Shown here piece after piece: positions 14,600 through 23,177 of a stretch of 33,430 nt of DNA (its first letter is position 1; each line of letters opens with the position of its first letter). The notes under the pieces are model-generated. The model did not search any database, was not told where the DNA came from, and saw only the letters and a list, made by a program, of their open reading frames with translations. A program made the translations under genes and the position numbers. Location of the stretch: the NCBI GenBank assembly GCA_015654835.1, contig JAATGG010000137.1:1-33430 (forward strand), written 5' to 3'. This DNA is from Terriglobales bacterium (GTDB lineage: Bacteria; Acidobacteriota; Terriglobia; Terriglobales; Acidobacteriaceae).

Positions 14600-16072
14600 A
14601 TGAGCGAGGGCCCACAAACACTGGAAATTGAGTCGATCCCCTTACCGGAGATTGCCTCACAACTGCGCGCCTCCCGGATCTTTGCCCAAACCAACCTCGA
14701 CAACCTGCGGGGTGTCGACCGCGTCGATCGCATCCGGGCCAGGGCCGGCACCGTCCTGGTCGAGCCCGGAGAGGCAAATCTCTCCTATTGGCTGGTGCTC
14801 GAAGGCGAAATCCGCGCCGAGCGCCCCGAACCCGACGGAACCTCGACCACTGTCGGCTTTGCCCATCCCGGCGACGGCTTCGGCGAGGCGCCCCTGCTGA
14901 CGGGCAAAAACTCTTCCCCCTTTCTCATCCGTACTGTCGTAGATACCCTGCTGATCCGCTTCACCGAAGAAGGCTTCTGGAACCTGCTCGCCTGCTGCCC
15001 GGCTCTGCGCAAAACCGTGCGCGCCAACATGGCGCAGCGTCTGCAGGTCTATCAGGTCGAAGCGCTGCACCGCGAAAAACTCGTCTCCCTCGGCACCCTC
15101 GCCGCAGGCCTGATGCACGAGTTGCATAATCCCGGCTCCGCCGCCAAACGCGCCGCCTCCCAGTTGCGTGAAAACCTGCTCCGCCTGCAGCGGCTCAGCC
15201 TCCGCTTCAGCGACGAGCCCAAAAATCGCCAGCAGCTCGATTGCATGAAACAGTTGTTGGAACATGCCTTGAGCGGCTGCCACGCCCCCGCCCTCAGTAC
15301 CTTGGAGCAGTCGGATGCCGAAGAGGCTTTGGCCGACTGGCTGGCCGCGGCCGGCGTCGAAAACGCATTCACCATCGCCCCCGCCCTGGTAGGCATCGGC
15401 TTTCAGCAAAATGAGTTGGAGTGCGCCCGCGACGTCTTCGATGCCGGGTCTTTCTCCGATGCGCTCAACTGGCTCGATTCGCTGGTCTCCAGCGTCTCGC
15501 TGGTGTGCGCCATCGAAGAAAGCATCGCCCGCATCTCCGAGTTGGTGATGGCGGTCAAAAAGTTTGCCTACGACGAGCGCTCCCCCGCCAAGGAACTCGA
15601 CGTCCACGACAGCCTGCAAAGCACCCTCACCATCCTCGGCCATAAGCTGCGCATCAAGCAGATCGGCGTGGAAAAGCGCTTCGGCGCCTCTCCCTCCACC
15701 ATCCACACCCGCGGCTCCGCCATCAGCCAGGTGTGGACCAACCTCATCGACAACGCCGTCGACGCCTCCCCGCCCAACTCGCAGATCGAGATTGCGACTT
15801 GGAGCGAGCCCGGCTGGCTCAGCGTCAGCATCGTCGATCACGGCGAAGGCATCCCCCCCGAAGTGCAGCCGCGTATCTTCGAGCCCTTCTTTACCACCAA
15901 GCCCCTGGGCTCCGGCACAGGGTTGGGGTTGGAGATCGTCCACCGCATCGTTACCCAGAAGTTCGGCGGCAAAATCGAGGTCGAGTCCCGACCCGGGAAC
16001 ACTCGCTTCATCATCCGCCTGCCACAAAACGGTACAATGGAAACAGATCAAGCCACACCGATGGCCAAGTAA
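14600..16072 (+). CDS. Soluble sensor histidine kinase with cyclic-nucleotide-binding domain
   Basis: A 490-residue cytoplasmic kinase without transmembrane helices. Residues 15-150 form a CRP-like cNMP-binding domain (YWLVLEGEIRAE, HPGDGFGEAPLLTG). The H box is LGTLAAGLMHELHNP with His173, followed by a long helical stretch, then the catalytic domain with N box WTNLIDNAVDA, G1 DHGEGIP, F box FEPFFTTK and G2 GTGLGLEI. It lies 42 bases after the receiver/TrxR fusion on the same strand, and GGAAGAG precedes its ATG, so it very likely phosphorylates that fusion protein. The arginine of the usual phosphate-binding cassette is not obvious (GEAPLLTGKNSS), so cAMP binding is uncertain. The roughly 130-residue segment between H box and ATPase core is longer than usual. 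Confidence 0.9.
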   Translation: MSEGPQTLEIESIPLPEIASQLRASRIFAQTNLDNLRGVDRVDRIRARAGTVLVEPGEANLSYWLVLEGEIRAERPEPDGTSTTVGFAHPGDGFGEAPLLTGKNSSPFLIRTVVDTLLIRFTEEGFWNLLACCPALRKTVRANMAQRLQVYQVEALHREKLVSLGTLAAGLMHELHNPGSAAKRAASQLRENLLRLQRLSLRFSDEPKNRQQLDCMKQLLEHALSGCHAPALSTLEQSDAEEALADWLAAAGVENAFTIAPALVGIGFQQNELECARDVFDAGSFSDALNWLDSLVSSVSLVCAIEESIARISELVMAVKKFAYDERSPAKELDVHDSLQSTLTILGHKLRIKQIGVEKRFGASPSTIHTRGSAISQVWTNLIDNAVDASPPNSQIEIATWSEPGWLSVSIVDHGEGIPPEVQPRIFEPFFTTKPLGSGTGLGLEIVHRIVTQKFGGKIEVESRPGNTRFIIRLPQNGTMETDQATPMAK

Positions 16073-16106
16073 CTTCTTTTTTCTGCTTCACTTTTTTCCC
16101 CGGTCC

Positions 16107-16136
16107 GCTCCGAAACAGGCCCCGCCGTTTCGGAGC
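16107..16136 (+). terminator. Inverted repeat after the histidine kinase gene
   Basis: GCTCCGAAAC (16107-16116) is the exact complement of GTTTCGGAGC (16127-16136), with a ten-base loop. It lies 35 bases after the kinase stop, and no T-run follows. It may be a terminator or a processing or attenuation element ahead of the GGDEF gene. Confidence 0.5.
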
Positions 16137-16259
16137 GCGGGGTTCCTCTCCCCATGCCTCCCCGTTGTTCGCCAAAATGAAATTTCCTCTCTTCCTTCGT
16201 CCCGCCATGCGGTGAAGTTGACCCTCGGCGTGCCGATGTAAGAGGTTGAGGGTTTTGGA

Positions 16260-17159
16260 ATGACCGACCGAGCCGAATTGCTGGAGGCAGCACTCGACAG
16301 TTTTCCCGAAGGCATCGCGCTGCTCGATTTGGAGCGCACCGTGCTCCTATGGAATCCCTCTGCGGAAACCATTACCGGCGAAATGAGCGTCGATCTCGTC
16401 TCCCGCACCGCCCCCGAGGCGCTACAGCCCCTGCTGCGCTCGGGCGTACCCTGCGGCGATTCTCCCCCGGGCGCGTCCGAGCCTCTGGAACCATGCCGCG
16501 GCGCTCTGGTTCATATTCGCCACAAGCTCGGCCACGACGTGCCCGTCATGGCGCGGATCATGATCCTGCGCGACGGCCTCGGCGGACGCATCGGCGCCGC
16601 CATCGTCTTTCACCCCGCCGAAAGCCTCGATGCGCTCCCCCATGGAGACAACAGCGAAGGCGACGCGGTAGCATCGAGTCAAGCCGATCTTGAAGAACGT
16701 CTAGCCATCGTCTATGAGGATTTCACGCGCGGCGGTGTGCCCTTCGGTATCCTCTGGATTACCGTCGACCAGGCACAGGAGTTGCGCAAAACCCACGGTG
16801 CCCGCGCCTGCGAAGCCATGCTCGACGCCATGGAACACACGCTCCGGCACGGGCTGCGGCCGACCGAAGAACTGGGCCGCTGGGGCGACAACGAGTTTCT
16901 GGTTCTATCCCATGAGCGCACACCGGAGATGCTCGCCGCGCACGCCCAGGTCCTGACCGGCCAAGCCAGAACGGCCGACTTCCGCTGGTGGGGCGATCGG
17001 GCCTCCCTCACCGTCAGCATTGGCGCTGCCCAGGCAGAAGAAGGAGATACTTTGGCTCAATTGTTACGGCGGGCGCAAACCGCAATGACCGCGAGCATTC
17101 ATGCCGGCGGAAATCATGTGACGTCTGCGCCCGGGAGGCAAGCATGTTTGCCATCATAG
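16260..17159 (+). CDS. PAS-GGDEF protein with degenerate active site
   Basis: A 299-residue protein without membrane segments. An N-terminal PAS-like domain (about 5-115: FPEGIALLDLERTVLLWNPSAETITG) precedes a GGDEF-like domain (about 140-290, ending LTVSIGAAQAEEGDTLAQLLRRAQTAM). The signature motif is RWGDNEF (residues 207-213) instead of RxGGDEF. The helical motif is VDQAQELRKTHG, where the usual Asp, Asn and Asp of DxDxFKxxND are mostly lost. Diguanylate cyclase activity is therefore doubtful; it may bind a ligand or a partner instead. Its 3' end overlaps the start of motA by 16 bases, so coupling to the motor genes is likely. The ATG at 16260 has only a weak upstream purine stretch (GAGGGTTTTGGA). 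Confidence 0.82.
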   Translation: MTDRAELLEAALDSFPEGIALLDLERTVLLWNPSAETITGEMSVDLVSRTAPEALQPLLRSGVPCGDSPPGASEPLEPCRGALVHIRHKLGHDVPVMARIMILRDGLGGRIGAAIVFHPAESLDALPHGDNSEGDAVASSQADLEERLAIVYEDFTRGGVPFGILWITVDQAQELRKTHGARACEAMLDAMEHTLRHGLRPTEELGRWGDNEFLVLSHERTPEMLAAHAQVLTGQARTADFRWWGDRASLTVSIGAAQAEEGDTLAQLLRRAQTAMTASIHAGGNHVTSAPGRQACLPS

Positions 17160-18028
17160 GCATTGTCCTGGTTTTCGGCGCCGTCATCGGCGGATTCCTC
17201 ATGGAAAAAGGGCATATCGAGGTGCTCATTCAGCCCGCCGAGTTGCTCATCATTGCCGGCGCGGCTCTCGGCACTCTGCTGGTCGCCAACCCCGCGCATA
17301 TTCTCAAAGGCATCCTCGGCGGACTGAAGGGAGTAATCGGCAGTTCCAGGTTCGGCAAACAGCGCTATCTCGATACCCTCAAGATGATGTACCAGTTCCT
17401 CAACAAGGTGCGGAAAGAGGGTTTGCTCAGCGTCGAAATGGATGTCGAAAAACCCAAGGAAAGCACCATCTTCAAAAACTATCCCACCTTTCTCGCCGAC
17501 CAGCATGCGTGCGACTTCGTCTGCGATACGCTGCGCATGGCCATCACCGGCGGCGTCGAGCCGTTCGACATGGACCAGATGATGGAGTTGGACATGGAAG
17601 TGCACCATCACGACGCCATGCTGCCCATCACCGCGCTCTCCACCGTCGCCGATGCCCTGCCCGGACTCGGCATCGTCGCCGCCGTGCTCGGCGTCGTCAT
17701 CACCATGGGCGCTCTCGGCGGCCCGCCTGAAGAAATCGGCCACAAGGTAGCCGCGGCCCTCGTGGGAACCTTCCTCGGCATCCTGCTCTGCTATGGAGTC
17801 GCCGGGCCGCTCAGTTCCAACATGAACAAATCCGCCGACGACCACAATGGCTATCTGCATGTGCTGCGCGTCCTGCTGCTCTCGTTTCTCAAGGGCTCCG
17901 CGCCCATGATCGCCATCGAAATGGCACGCCGGGCCATCCCCGCGCATGTGCGTCCCAGCTTCGACGAGATGGAAAAACACTGCAAAAACAGTGGCACTCC
18001 CGCGGTTGAAACTACCGCGGCTGCATAG
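17144..18028 (+). CDS. motA: Flagellar motor stator protein MotA
   Basis: A 294-residue inner-membrane stator subunit that, with MotB, conducts ions to turn the flagellar rotor. The N-terminal hairpin (FAIIGIVLVFGAVIGGFLM and LLIIAGAALGTLLV), the cytoplasmic loop with MQFLNKVRKEG-like sequence, and the later helices ALPGLGIVAAVLGVVITMGAL and LVGTFLGILLCYGVAGPL are all typical. The proline in ALPGLG corresponds to the ion-channel proline of the family. GGGAGG lies six to twelve bases before the ATG at 17144; a longer frame from 16988 reads through the GGDEF gene and is rejected. The start lies within the end of the GGDEF gene. No other flagellar genes are in the window. Confidence 0.94.
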   Translation: MFAIIGIVLVFGAVIGGFLMEKGHIEVLIQPAELLIIAGAALGTLLVANPAHILKGILGGLKGVIGSSRFGKQRYLDTLKMMYQFLNKVRKEGLLSVEMDVEKPKESTIFKNYPTFLADQHACDFVCDTLRMAITGGVEPFDMDQMMELDMEVHHHDAMLPITALSTVADALPGLGIVAAVLGVVITMGALGGPPEEIGHKVAAALVGTFLGILLCYGVAGPLSSNMNKSADDHNGYLHVLRVLLLSFLKGSAPMIAIEMARRAIPAHVRPSFDEMEKHCKNSGTPAVETTAAA

Positions 18029-18042
18029 GAAAGCACAGGATC

Positions 18043-19005
18043 ATGGCGCCCAAAACTCAACCGATCATCATCGTCAAAAAGAAGGGCAGCAGCCACGTCG
18101 GCCATAGTGGCGGCGCCTGGAAAGTGGCCTACGCCGACTTTGTCACCGCCATGATGGCCCTGTTCATCGTGTTGTGGCTCATGGGGTCCAGCGACCGGGT
18201 CAAGAAGGCGGTCGCCGGCTACTTCAACGACCCCAGAGGAACGGCCACCCTGGTGGGCACAACCATGACCGGCACCGGCGAAACCGTGACTCTGGCGACC
18301 AACGACAGCAACCTGGAAAAGCTGAAAGACAAGCTCGAAGAAGAAATCAAGGCCAAGAAGGACCTCGAAAAACTCGCCAAGCAAATTGAAATCACCATCA
18401 CCCCCGAAGGCCTCCGCATCGAGTTGCTCGAAGGCAGGAACGCCACCTTCTTTGAAAGCGGCAGCGCCCGGCTTAGCGGCAGCGGACAGGAACTGCTGGC
18501 CCTGTTGGCCGCCGAGTTAAAGACCCTGCCCAATTCCCTGCTCATCGAAGGTCACACCGACGCCGCCAAATACTCGAACGGCGCCAACTACGGCAATTGG
18601 GAACTCTCCGCCGACCGCGCCAACTCCGCGCGCCGCCTGCTCCAGCAGAATGGCGTGCGCTCCGATCAGGTCACCCAGGTGCGCGGCTATGCCGATCAGC
18701 TTTTGCGCGTCAAAAACAACCCCTACGACCCCTCCAACCGGCGCATCTCGCTCCTCGTCAAAAACGACAACGGAGTGGCCCCCAATATCCCGCAGAACAA
18801 ACTGATAGCGGGCAGCAAGCCCGTCGGTACACCGTTCCCGCCACCAGTTCCGTCCGCAGGGCATGAAAAAGCAAAGACCGCCGCGGCTCCGGCCAAGCCT
18901 TCCGCGCCGGCAAGCGCCCCAGCCAAACCGGCGACACAGCCGGCTGCCAAACCCAACCTCATCGACAAGTTCAAGGGCATGATGGCTGGCTCCCAAAAGC
19001 AGTAG
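18043..19005 (+). CDS. motB: Flagellar motor stator protein MotB
   Basis: A 320-residue stator subunit. A short basic N terminus is followed by a single membrane helix around residues 27-47 (VAYADFVTAMMALFIVLWLM) containing the ion-binding Asp32, then a plug and linker, and a peptidoglycan-binding OmpA-like domain (about 135-255: LLIEGHTDAA, NWELSADRANSARRLL, VRGYADQ, NRRISLLVK). The last 60 residues are rich in Ala, Pro and Lys, an extension beyond the usual OmpA domain. It follows motA by 14 bases, with AGGA about six bases before the ATG. A strong hairpin ends the transcript. Confidence 0.95.
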   Translation: MAPKTQPIIIVKKKGSSHVGHSGGAWKVAYADFVTAMMALFIVLWLMGSSDRVKKAVAGYFNDPRGTATLVGTTMTGTGETVTLATNDSNLEKLKDKLEEEIKAKKDLEKLAKQIEITITPEGLRIELLEGRNATFFESGSARLSGSGQELLALLAAELKTLPNSLLIEGHTDAAKYSNGANYGNWELSADRANSARRLLQQNGVRSDQVTQVRGYADQLLRVKNNPYDPSNRRISLLVKNDNGVAPNIPQNKLIAGSKPVGTPFPPPVPSAGHEKAKTAAAPAKPSAPASAPAKPATQPAAKPNLIDKFKGMMAGSQKQ

Positions 19006-19043
19006 CGCGCAGCCCGCTCCCATCGTTCCCGCCGGCACCAATG

Positions 19044-19087
19044 CAGAAACGGGGCGGTCTTCCTTTCGGAAGACCGCCCCGTTTCTG
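19044..19087. terminator. Perfect 20-bp hairpin between motB and the TonB-dependent receptor
   Basis: Bases 19044-19063 are the exact reverse complement of 19068-19087, with a TTTC loop; the GC-rich part is GGGGCGGTCTTCC. It lies between two converging genes and probably terminates both. Neither side has a proper T-run, so termination may need Rho or the hairpin may mainly protect mRNA ends. Confidence 0.75.
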
Positions 19088-19140
19088 TCTCTACACGGAC
19101 TCCACACCAAAGTGAGAGACCGCTCTACTCAGAAAATGCT

Positions 19141-22100
19141 CTAGAAGTCATACCGCAAACTGAACTGCATACGGCGCGGCTGGGTCAACAGTGCACTGGC
19201 AATACCCAGGTTGCCGTCCGTCAGCCCGTTCCCTATATAGGCAGGATCGAAGCGCACGGTGTTGGTCACGTTGTACACTTCCCAGGCAAACTTCAGAGCC
19301 CCCAGTTTGCCGAACTTCCAGTTCTTCGACAAACCGGAATCGATGTCGAAATAGCCATCGCCCCTGAAGTTGTTGCGCTCTCCCGCTTCTCCCGGATAAG
19401 GCAGGCGGATCGGCGTGCCCGTCGCAACGCCCTGGTTAATGGCGTTCGGGTCGTCGAAGAACTGCGGATTGCCGTTCTGATCGAAGTGACGGCGCATCTT
19501 CACTTTTCCCGTGACCACGCCGTAGCTTCCCTCCTGATAGTCGGTCGTCCAACCCGGCTCAATCAGAGAGAACGGCAGGCCGCTCGTCCAGCGGGTGATG
19601 CCCGACCACTGCCATCCTCCTGCCACGGCGTCCAGCAGACGGCTGGCATTGCCCAGAGCCATCTTGCCGCGTCCCACAGGCAACTGGTAAACCCAGTCCA
19701 CCGTGATCAGGTGGCGTGTGTCGAAGTCGGAGTGGGCGCGATTGAGATATGGCTTCCAGGTATTGAGAATCGTGCTGGAAGAAAGTGTATTCGAGGTGGT
19801 GAGGCCGAGTTCGTTGCTGCGCTCGGTGTCCGAGCCCATGTCGATTGAATTGGAATACGTATAGCTGAAGTCCATTTGCAGACCGTGGCTCGACGGATGC
19901 CGCAACGTAAGTTGGCCCGCGTTGTAGTAGCTCATGCCGATGCTCGACAGCGCATACAGTGAAGAGAACTGATCCTGCCAGAACTTCGACTGGTAGCCCG
20001 CCGGACAGCCGTAACCACAGAAGAAATCGATATCGGAAAGAGCCGTCGTCGCTCCATACTGCGAGCGATAGGGAGCCCACTCGTTGGTATAGATGGCCTG
20101 CGTTGCGCTTTCTCCCGCATAATCGACGCCCGCCATGAAAGGAAATACGTCTTCGAAATACTTGATGGCCTGCACTTGCGCACTCGGATCGCCCCCATGC
20201 GCATCCACCTGCCGGGAAAGCTGGCTGCCGGCGGAAAAGTAGTCCCCTCCGCCGTTAGGGTCGGAGTAGTCGACAGGCTGGGCAAGATCGAGTTGCTGCA
20301 AGAGATGTCTGCCAAGCCGGCCGACATACGCCGCCTCCACCGTGAACCCGCCCGGCAATTCGCGTTGCACCGAGAGATCGAACGCTTCGGAATACGGCGT
20401 CTTGATTTTGCTGTCCAGCCCCCAGGTAATCGCAAAATTGCCCTCTGGTGCGGGATAAGGAAAACTCAGTGTCTGCGCAGCCGCGGGATTGCTGATCGCC
20501 GGCATATTCCGCCGCCCCGTGAAGCGCGGTGCCGCCGGACGCTTCGCGTCCCCTTCAATCGAATAGCTTCCTGAAGGATTGGCAACCTGCCCGTTGAGCC
20601 CAAACGATCCATTCTGATCGAAAGTGCTGACCAGCGATTCGCCATAGTGGTCGTAGTAAATGCCAGCCCCTGCGCGGATCGATGTCTTGGTGTCGGGGGA
20701 ATAGGCCACCGCAAAGCGAGGCGCGAAGTTGTCCTTCGACTTCGGCCAGAAACCCGGCTTGCCATAAAAATGTCCCGACGGCTGGAAGAAAAGATCCGGC
20801 TCATACACCTGTCCCTGTTGCGCCGCGGTCTCTCTCTGCAGATACCACGCATGGGTATCGATCGTCGGAGCCACCTGCTGGCCCTTGGTCTCCCAGGGCG
20901 TCTGCAGAATCGTGTGACGCAAGCCGAACGTGATGGTCAGGTTCGGCTTCACCCGCCATGCATCCTGCACGTACCACTCGAATTCGTTGGCCGAGAAATG
21001 CCGGTCGAGCGTCGCGCCATCCGGCAGCAAAGTGCCGGCAGTCGTGCTGACCAATTGATAGTTATACACCGTGGTGAGTTCGGGCACCGTGCCCATCAGG
21101 TTGGCAAACGCGCGCTGGTAGGAGTCGGTAAATCCGCCATCCACCGGGAACTGGCCCAGGCTGTCTGGCTGCGGAGTCGAGCCCCCCATCCACGACGGAT
21201 TGGTGCTCGCGGTGTTGAACGAGTTTGCGTTCGTCGCATGATTCTGATGAACCAGCCGCCAGTTGCCGCCCACCTGGATGCTGTGCTTGCCCTTGCTCCA
21301 GCTCAGGTTGTCGACAATGTTGTTGACCGGCACGCTGAGGATGGTCGTGCGCGTCTCGGCCGTGGCGTTGGCCAGATACCGGAAATCGACATAATCGCCC
21401 GTCCCCACGCCCAGCCGGCTGTTGCCCTGCCGCACATAGCCATAGCGAATGTCGTTCACCATGTTAGGGGAGATCGTCCACGTATCGCCCCCGGTGATGC
21501 CCTTGCTGTTGTCTTCAAGAACGTCTTGCGGACCCTGGCCGGGAAACTGCTCCGTGTCGTCGGTGATGTCCTTCTGCAGATTGCCGCGGACAAAGAGCCG
21601 GTGACGCGCTGAAGGCACGTAATCGATTCTGCCGATTGTCGTGTTGAGCCGGATCGGATGAGGCGAGGAAAACGAGAACGAACCGGTGTTGTAGCCGCCG
21701 TCGCCCAGCGTCTGCCCATTGGCCGCGGGCATCGAATTGAAATAGGCCAGCGCGTTCGGGTTCGGTCCCGGACCGAAAGGATAAGCCTGAGAATTGCAGA
21801 TGCCGCAAGCGCTGTCCAACTGCGTAATCTGCGCGGCTGAAAGCATCTGCGTAGCTGCCTGACCGCTCGCCGTATCTCCGGGATAAAGAATCTCTCCCTG
21901 CTGATAGGTCGCGGTCGGCGCAATCTGGTTCACCTGCTCGTTCTCTGCCTGCCGCTCCCCTTCGTAGTTGCCGAAGAAGAACAGCTTGTCCTTGAGGATC
22001 GGTCCGCCCAGAGACACGCCGAAGATGTTGCGGATCAGCTTGCCCGGCACGTTCGCCTGGCCGCTGTTGGCCTCTGCCTGCTTGTTGAACCAGTCATTCG

Positions 22101-22881
22101 CTACCGTAAACGTGGGACGATGATACTCATACGCCGCGCCGTGGAACCGGTTCGTTCCCGACTTGGTCACCATGCTGATCTGTGCGCCCGACGACCGCCC
22201 GGCGTCGGCATTGGAGCCGCCCGTCGTGACGCGGAATTCCTCAATCGAGTCCTGCGTCTGGCGCAGCACCCCGGTGAAGGCCAGACCTCCCACCTGATCG
22301 TTGTCGTCCACACCATCGATGGTGACGTTGCCCTGGTCGGAGCGCCCACCGTTCACCGAGCCGCTGCGGCTGTCCGTGATGGTCGATGGCAAATAGAGCA
22401 CCCCGGGCTGCAGTGAAAGCAGGTCGGGCACGTTGCGCGTTTCGCTCGGCAGCGCCTGGATCTCTTCATTGTTCGCCGCGTTGCCCAGCGAAGCATCGGA
22501 AATGTTCAATGTCTGTGCGGATGCCGAAACGTCCACCGTCACCGTGTTGGCCTGCACGCCCAGCGTGAAGTCGATGGTTGCCGGCTGGTTCACCAGCAGT
22601 TCGGCGGTCTTCGTTTGCTCGCCAAAACCCTCCGCCGTCACCACCACGGTGTACTTCGCCGGCAAAAGCTGCGGAAACACATACAAGCCGGCGCTGTTCG
22701 CCACCGCGCTCAGCGTCTGCCCGTTCGCGGGGTTCGTCAAAGTGACTTTCGCCCCCGGCACGAGTGCGTCACTGGGGTCTTTGACAGTTCCGCGCAGTGA
22801 TGTATTTGCAGACTGGCCCAAAGTGAAGGTTGCGGTGGAAAAAATACAAAAAAGGACCCATCCCCATAGGGATCGTTTCAC
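19141..22881 (-). CDS. TonB-dependent receptor with carboxypeptidase-regulatory-like domain
   Basis: A 1246-residue outer-membrane protein. A signal peptide (about 1-23, MKRSLWGWVLFCIFSTATF...GQ) is followed by a carboxypeptidase-regulatory-like domain (about 27-105: SLRGTVKDPSDALVPGAKVTLTNPANG), a plug (about 120-250: VTIDGVDDNDQVGG, SIEEFRVTTGGSNADAGRSSGAQISMVTKSGTN) and a beta-barrel ending in RRMQFSLRYDF. This architecture is greatly expanded in Acidobacteriota and usually annotated as a TonB-dependent or Oar-like transporter; substrates are largely unknown. GTG is the start, with GGAGGAA seven bases upstream. No transporter or degradation partner lies beside it to suggest a ligand. The upstream region holds a candidate promoter and two palindromes. 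Confidence 0.92.
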   Translation of the reverse strand: MKRSLWGWVLFCIFSTATFTLGQSANTSLRGTVKDPSDALVPGAKVTLTNPANGQTLSAVANSAGLYVFPQLLPAKYTVVVTAEGFGEQTKTAELLVNQPATIDFTLGVQANTVTVDVSASAQTLNISDASLGNAANNEEIQALPSETRNVPDLLSLQPGVLYLPSTITDSRSGSVNGGRSDQGNVTIDGVDDNDQVGGLAFTGVLRQTQDSIEEFRVTTGGSNADAGRSSGAQISMVTKSGTNRFHGAAYEYHRPTFTVANDWFNKQAEANSGQANVPGKLIRNIFGVSLGGPILKDKLFFFGNYEGERQAENEQVNQIAPTATYQQGEILYPGDTASGQAATQMLSAAQITQLDSACGICNSQAYPFGPGPNPNALAYFNSMPAANGQTLGDGGYNTGSFSFSSPHPIRLNTTIGRIDYVPSARHRLFVRGNLQKDITDDTEQFPGQGPQDVLEDNSKGITGGDTWTISPNMVNDIRYGYVRQGNSRLGVGTGDYVDFRYLANATAETRTTILSVPVNNIVDNLSWSKGKHSIQVGGNWRLVHQNHATNANSFNTASTNPSWMGGSTPQPDSLGQFPVDGGFTDSYQRAFANLMGTVPELTTVYNYQLVSTTAGTLLPDGATLDRHFSANEFEWYVQDAWRVKPNLTITFGLRHTILQTPWETKGQQVAPTIDTHAWYLQRETAAQQGQVYEPDLFFQPSGHFYGKPGFWPKSKDNFAPRFAVAYSPDTKTSIRAGAGIYYDHYGESLVSTFDQNGSFGLNGQVANPSGSYSIEGDAKRPAAPRFTGRRNMPAISNPAAAQTLSFPYPAPEGNFAITWGLDSKIKTPYSEAFDLSVQRELPGGFTVEAAYVGRLGRHLLQQLDLAQPVDYSDPNGGGDYFSAGSQLSRQVDAHGGDPSAQVQAIKYFEDVFPFMAGVDYAGESATQAIYTNEWAPYRSQYGATTALSDIDFFCGYGCPAGYQSKFWQDQFSSLYALSSIGMSYYNAGQLTLRHPSSHGLQMDFSYTYSNSIDMGSDTERSNELGLTTSNTLSSSTILNTWKPYLNRAHSDFDTRHLITVDWVYQLPVGRGKMALGNASRLLDAVAGGWQWSGITRWTSGLPFSLIEPGWTTDYQEGSYGVVTGKVKMRRHFDQNGNPQFFDDPNAINQGVATGTPIRLPYPGEAGERNNFRGDGYFDIDSGLSKNWKFGKLGALKFAWEVYNVTNTVRFDPAYIGNGLTDGNLGIASALLTQPRRMQFSLRYDF

Positions 22882-22938
22882 GGCTGTTCCTCCAAAAAGT
22901 GTGTTGCTGCGCGCGTAATCGCGCTTCTCCGGTTTGGC

Positions 22939-22955
22939 CTCGTACAGGGGGTACG
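22939..22955. promoter_or_regulatory. Inverted repeat TCGTAC-N5-GTACGA upstream of the receptor gene
   Basis: Six-bp perfect arms flank AGGGG, 58 bases before the receptor start codon. It lies between the predicted promoter and the ribosome site, so it may be an operator or a leader hairpin. The binding factor is unknown. Confidence 0.4.
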
Positions 22956-23027
22956 AAAACTACACGAGCCGCGCCGACAGGATGCTTTTTTCAAAATGGA
23001 CAAAAACTCCGAGGCAGCCGCTCTTAG

Positions 23028-23041
23028 CTGCAGATCTGCAG
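23028..23041. promoter_or_regulatory. Perfect 14-bp palindrome CTGCAGATCTGCAG
   Basis: A perfect palindrome in the non-coding region upstream of the receptor gene, followed by a second partial half-site ATCTGCGG (23045-23052). It may be a dimeric regulator site; it lies about 60 bases downstream of the candidate promoter at 23103-23131. Confidence 0.4.
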
Positions 23042-23102
23042 AAAATCTGCGGTGCTTCGAGTCTCGCCGAGCCAAGGGCAGCAGGAGACTGCCAGTCATG
23101 GG

Positions 23103-23131
23103 ATAGTTTTATCTTGGCTGATGTATATCAA
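23103..23131 (-). promoter_or_regulatory. Candidate promoter of the TonB-dependent receptor gene
   Basis: On the minus strand TTGATA (23131-23126) is followed after exactly 17 bases by AACTAT (23108-23103). Transcription would start near 23096 and give a leader of about 215 bases containing the two palindromes. The 296-base gap otherwise shows no gene. Confidence 0.42.
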
Positions 23132-23177
23132 GTATTCAACAAAAATCTGCGACAAATTTTACCTGTTGCAATTTAAG

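Noticed and set aside
16988..17143. Extension of MotA upstream of ATG 17144
   Set aside because: Arg/Cys-rich out-of-frame translation of the GGDEF gene; GGGAGG supports the internal ATG.
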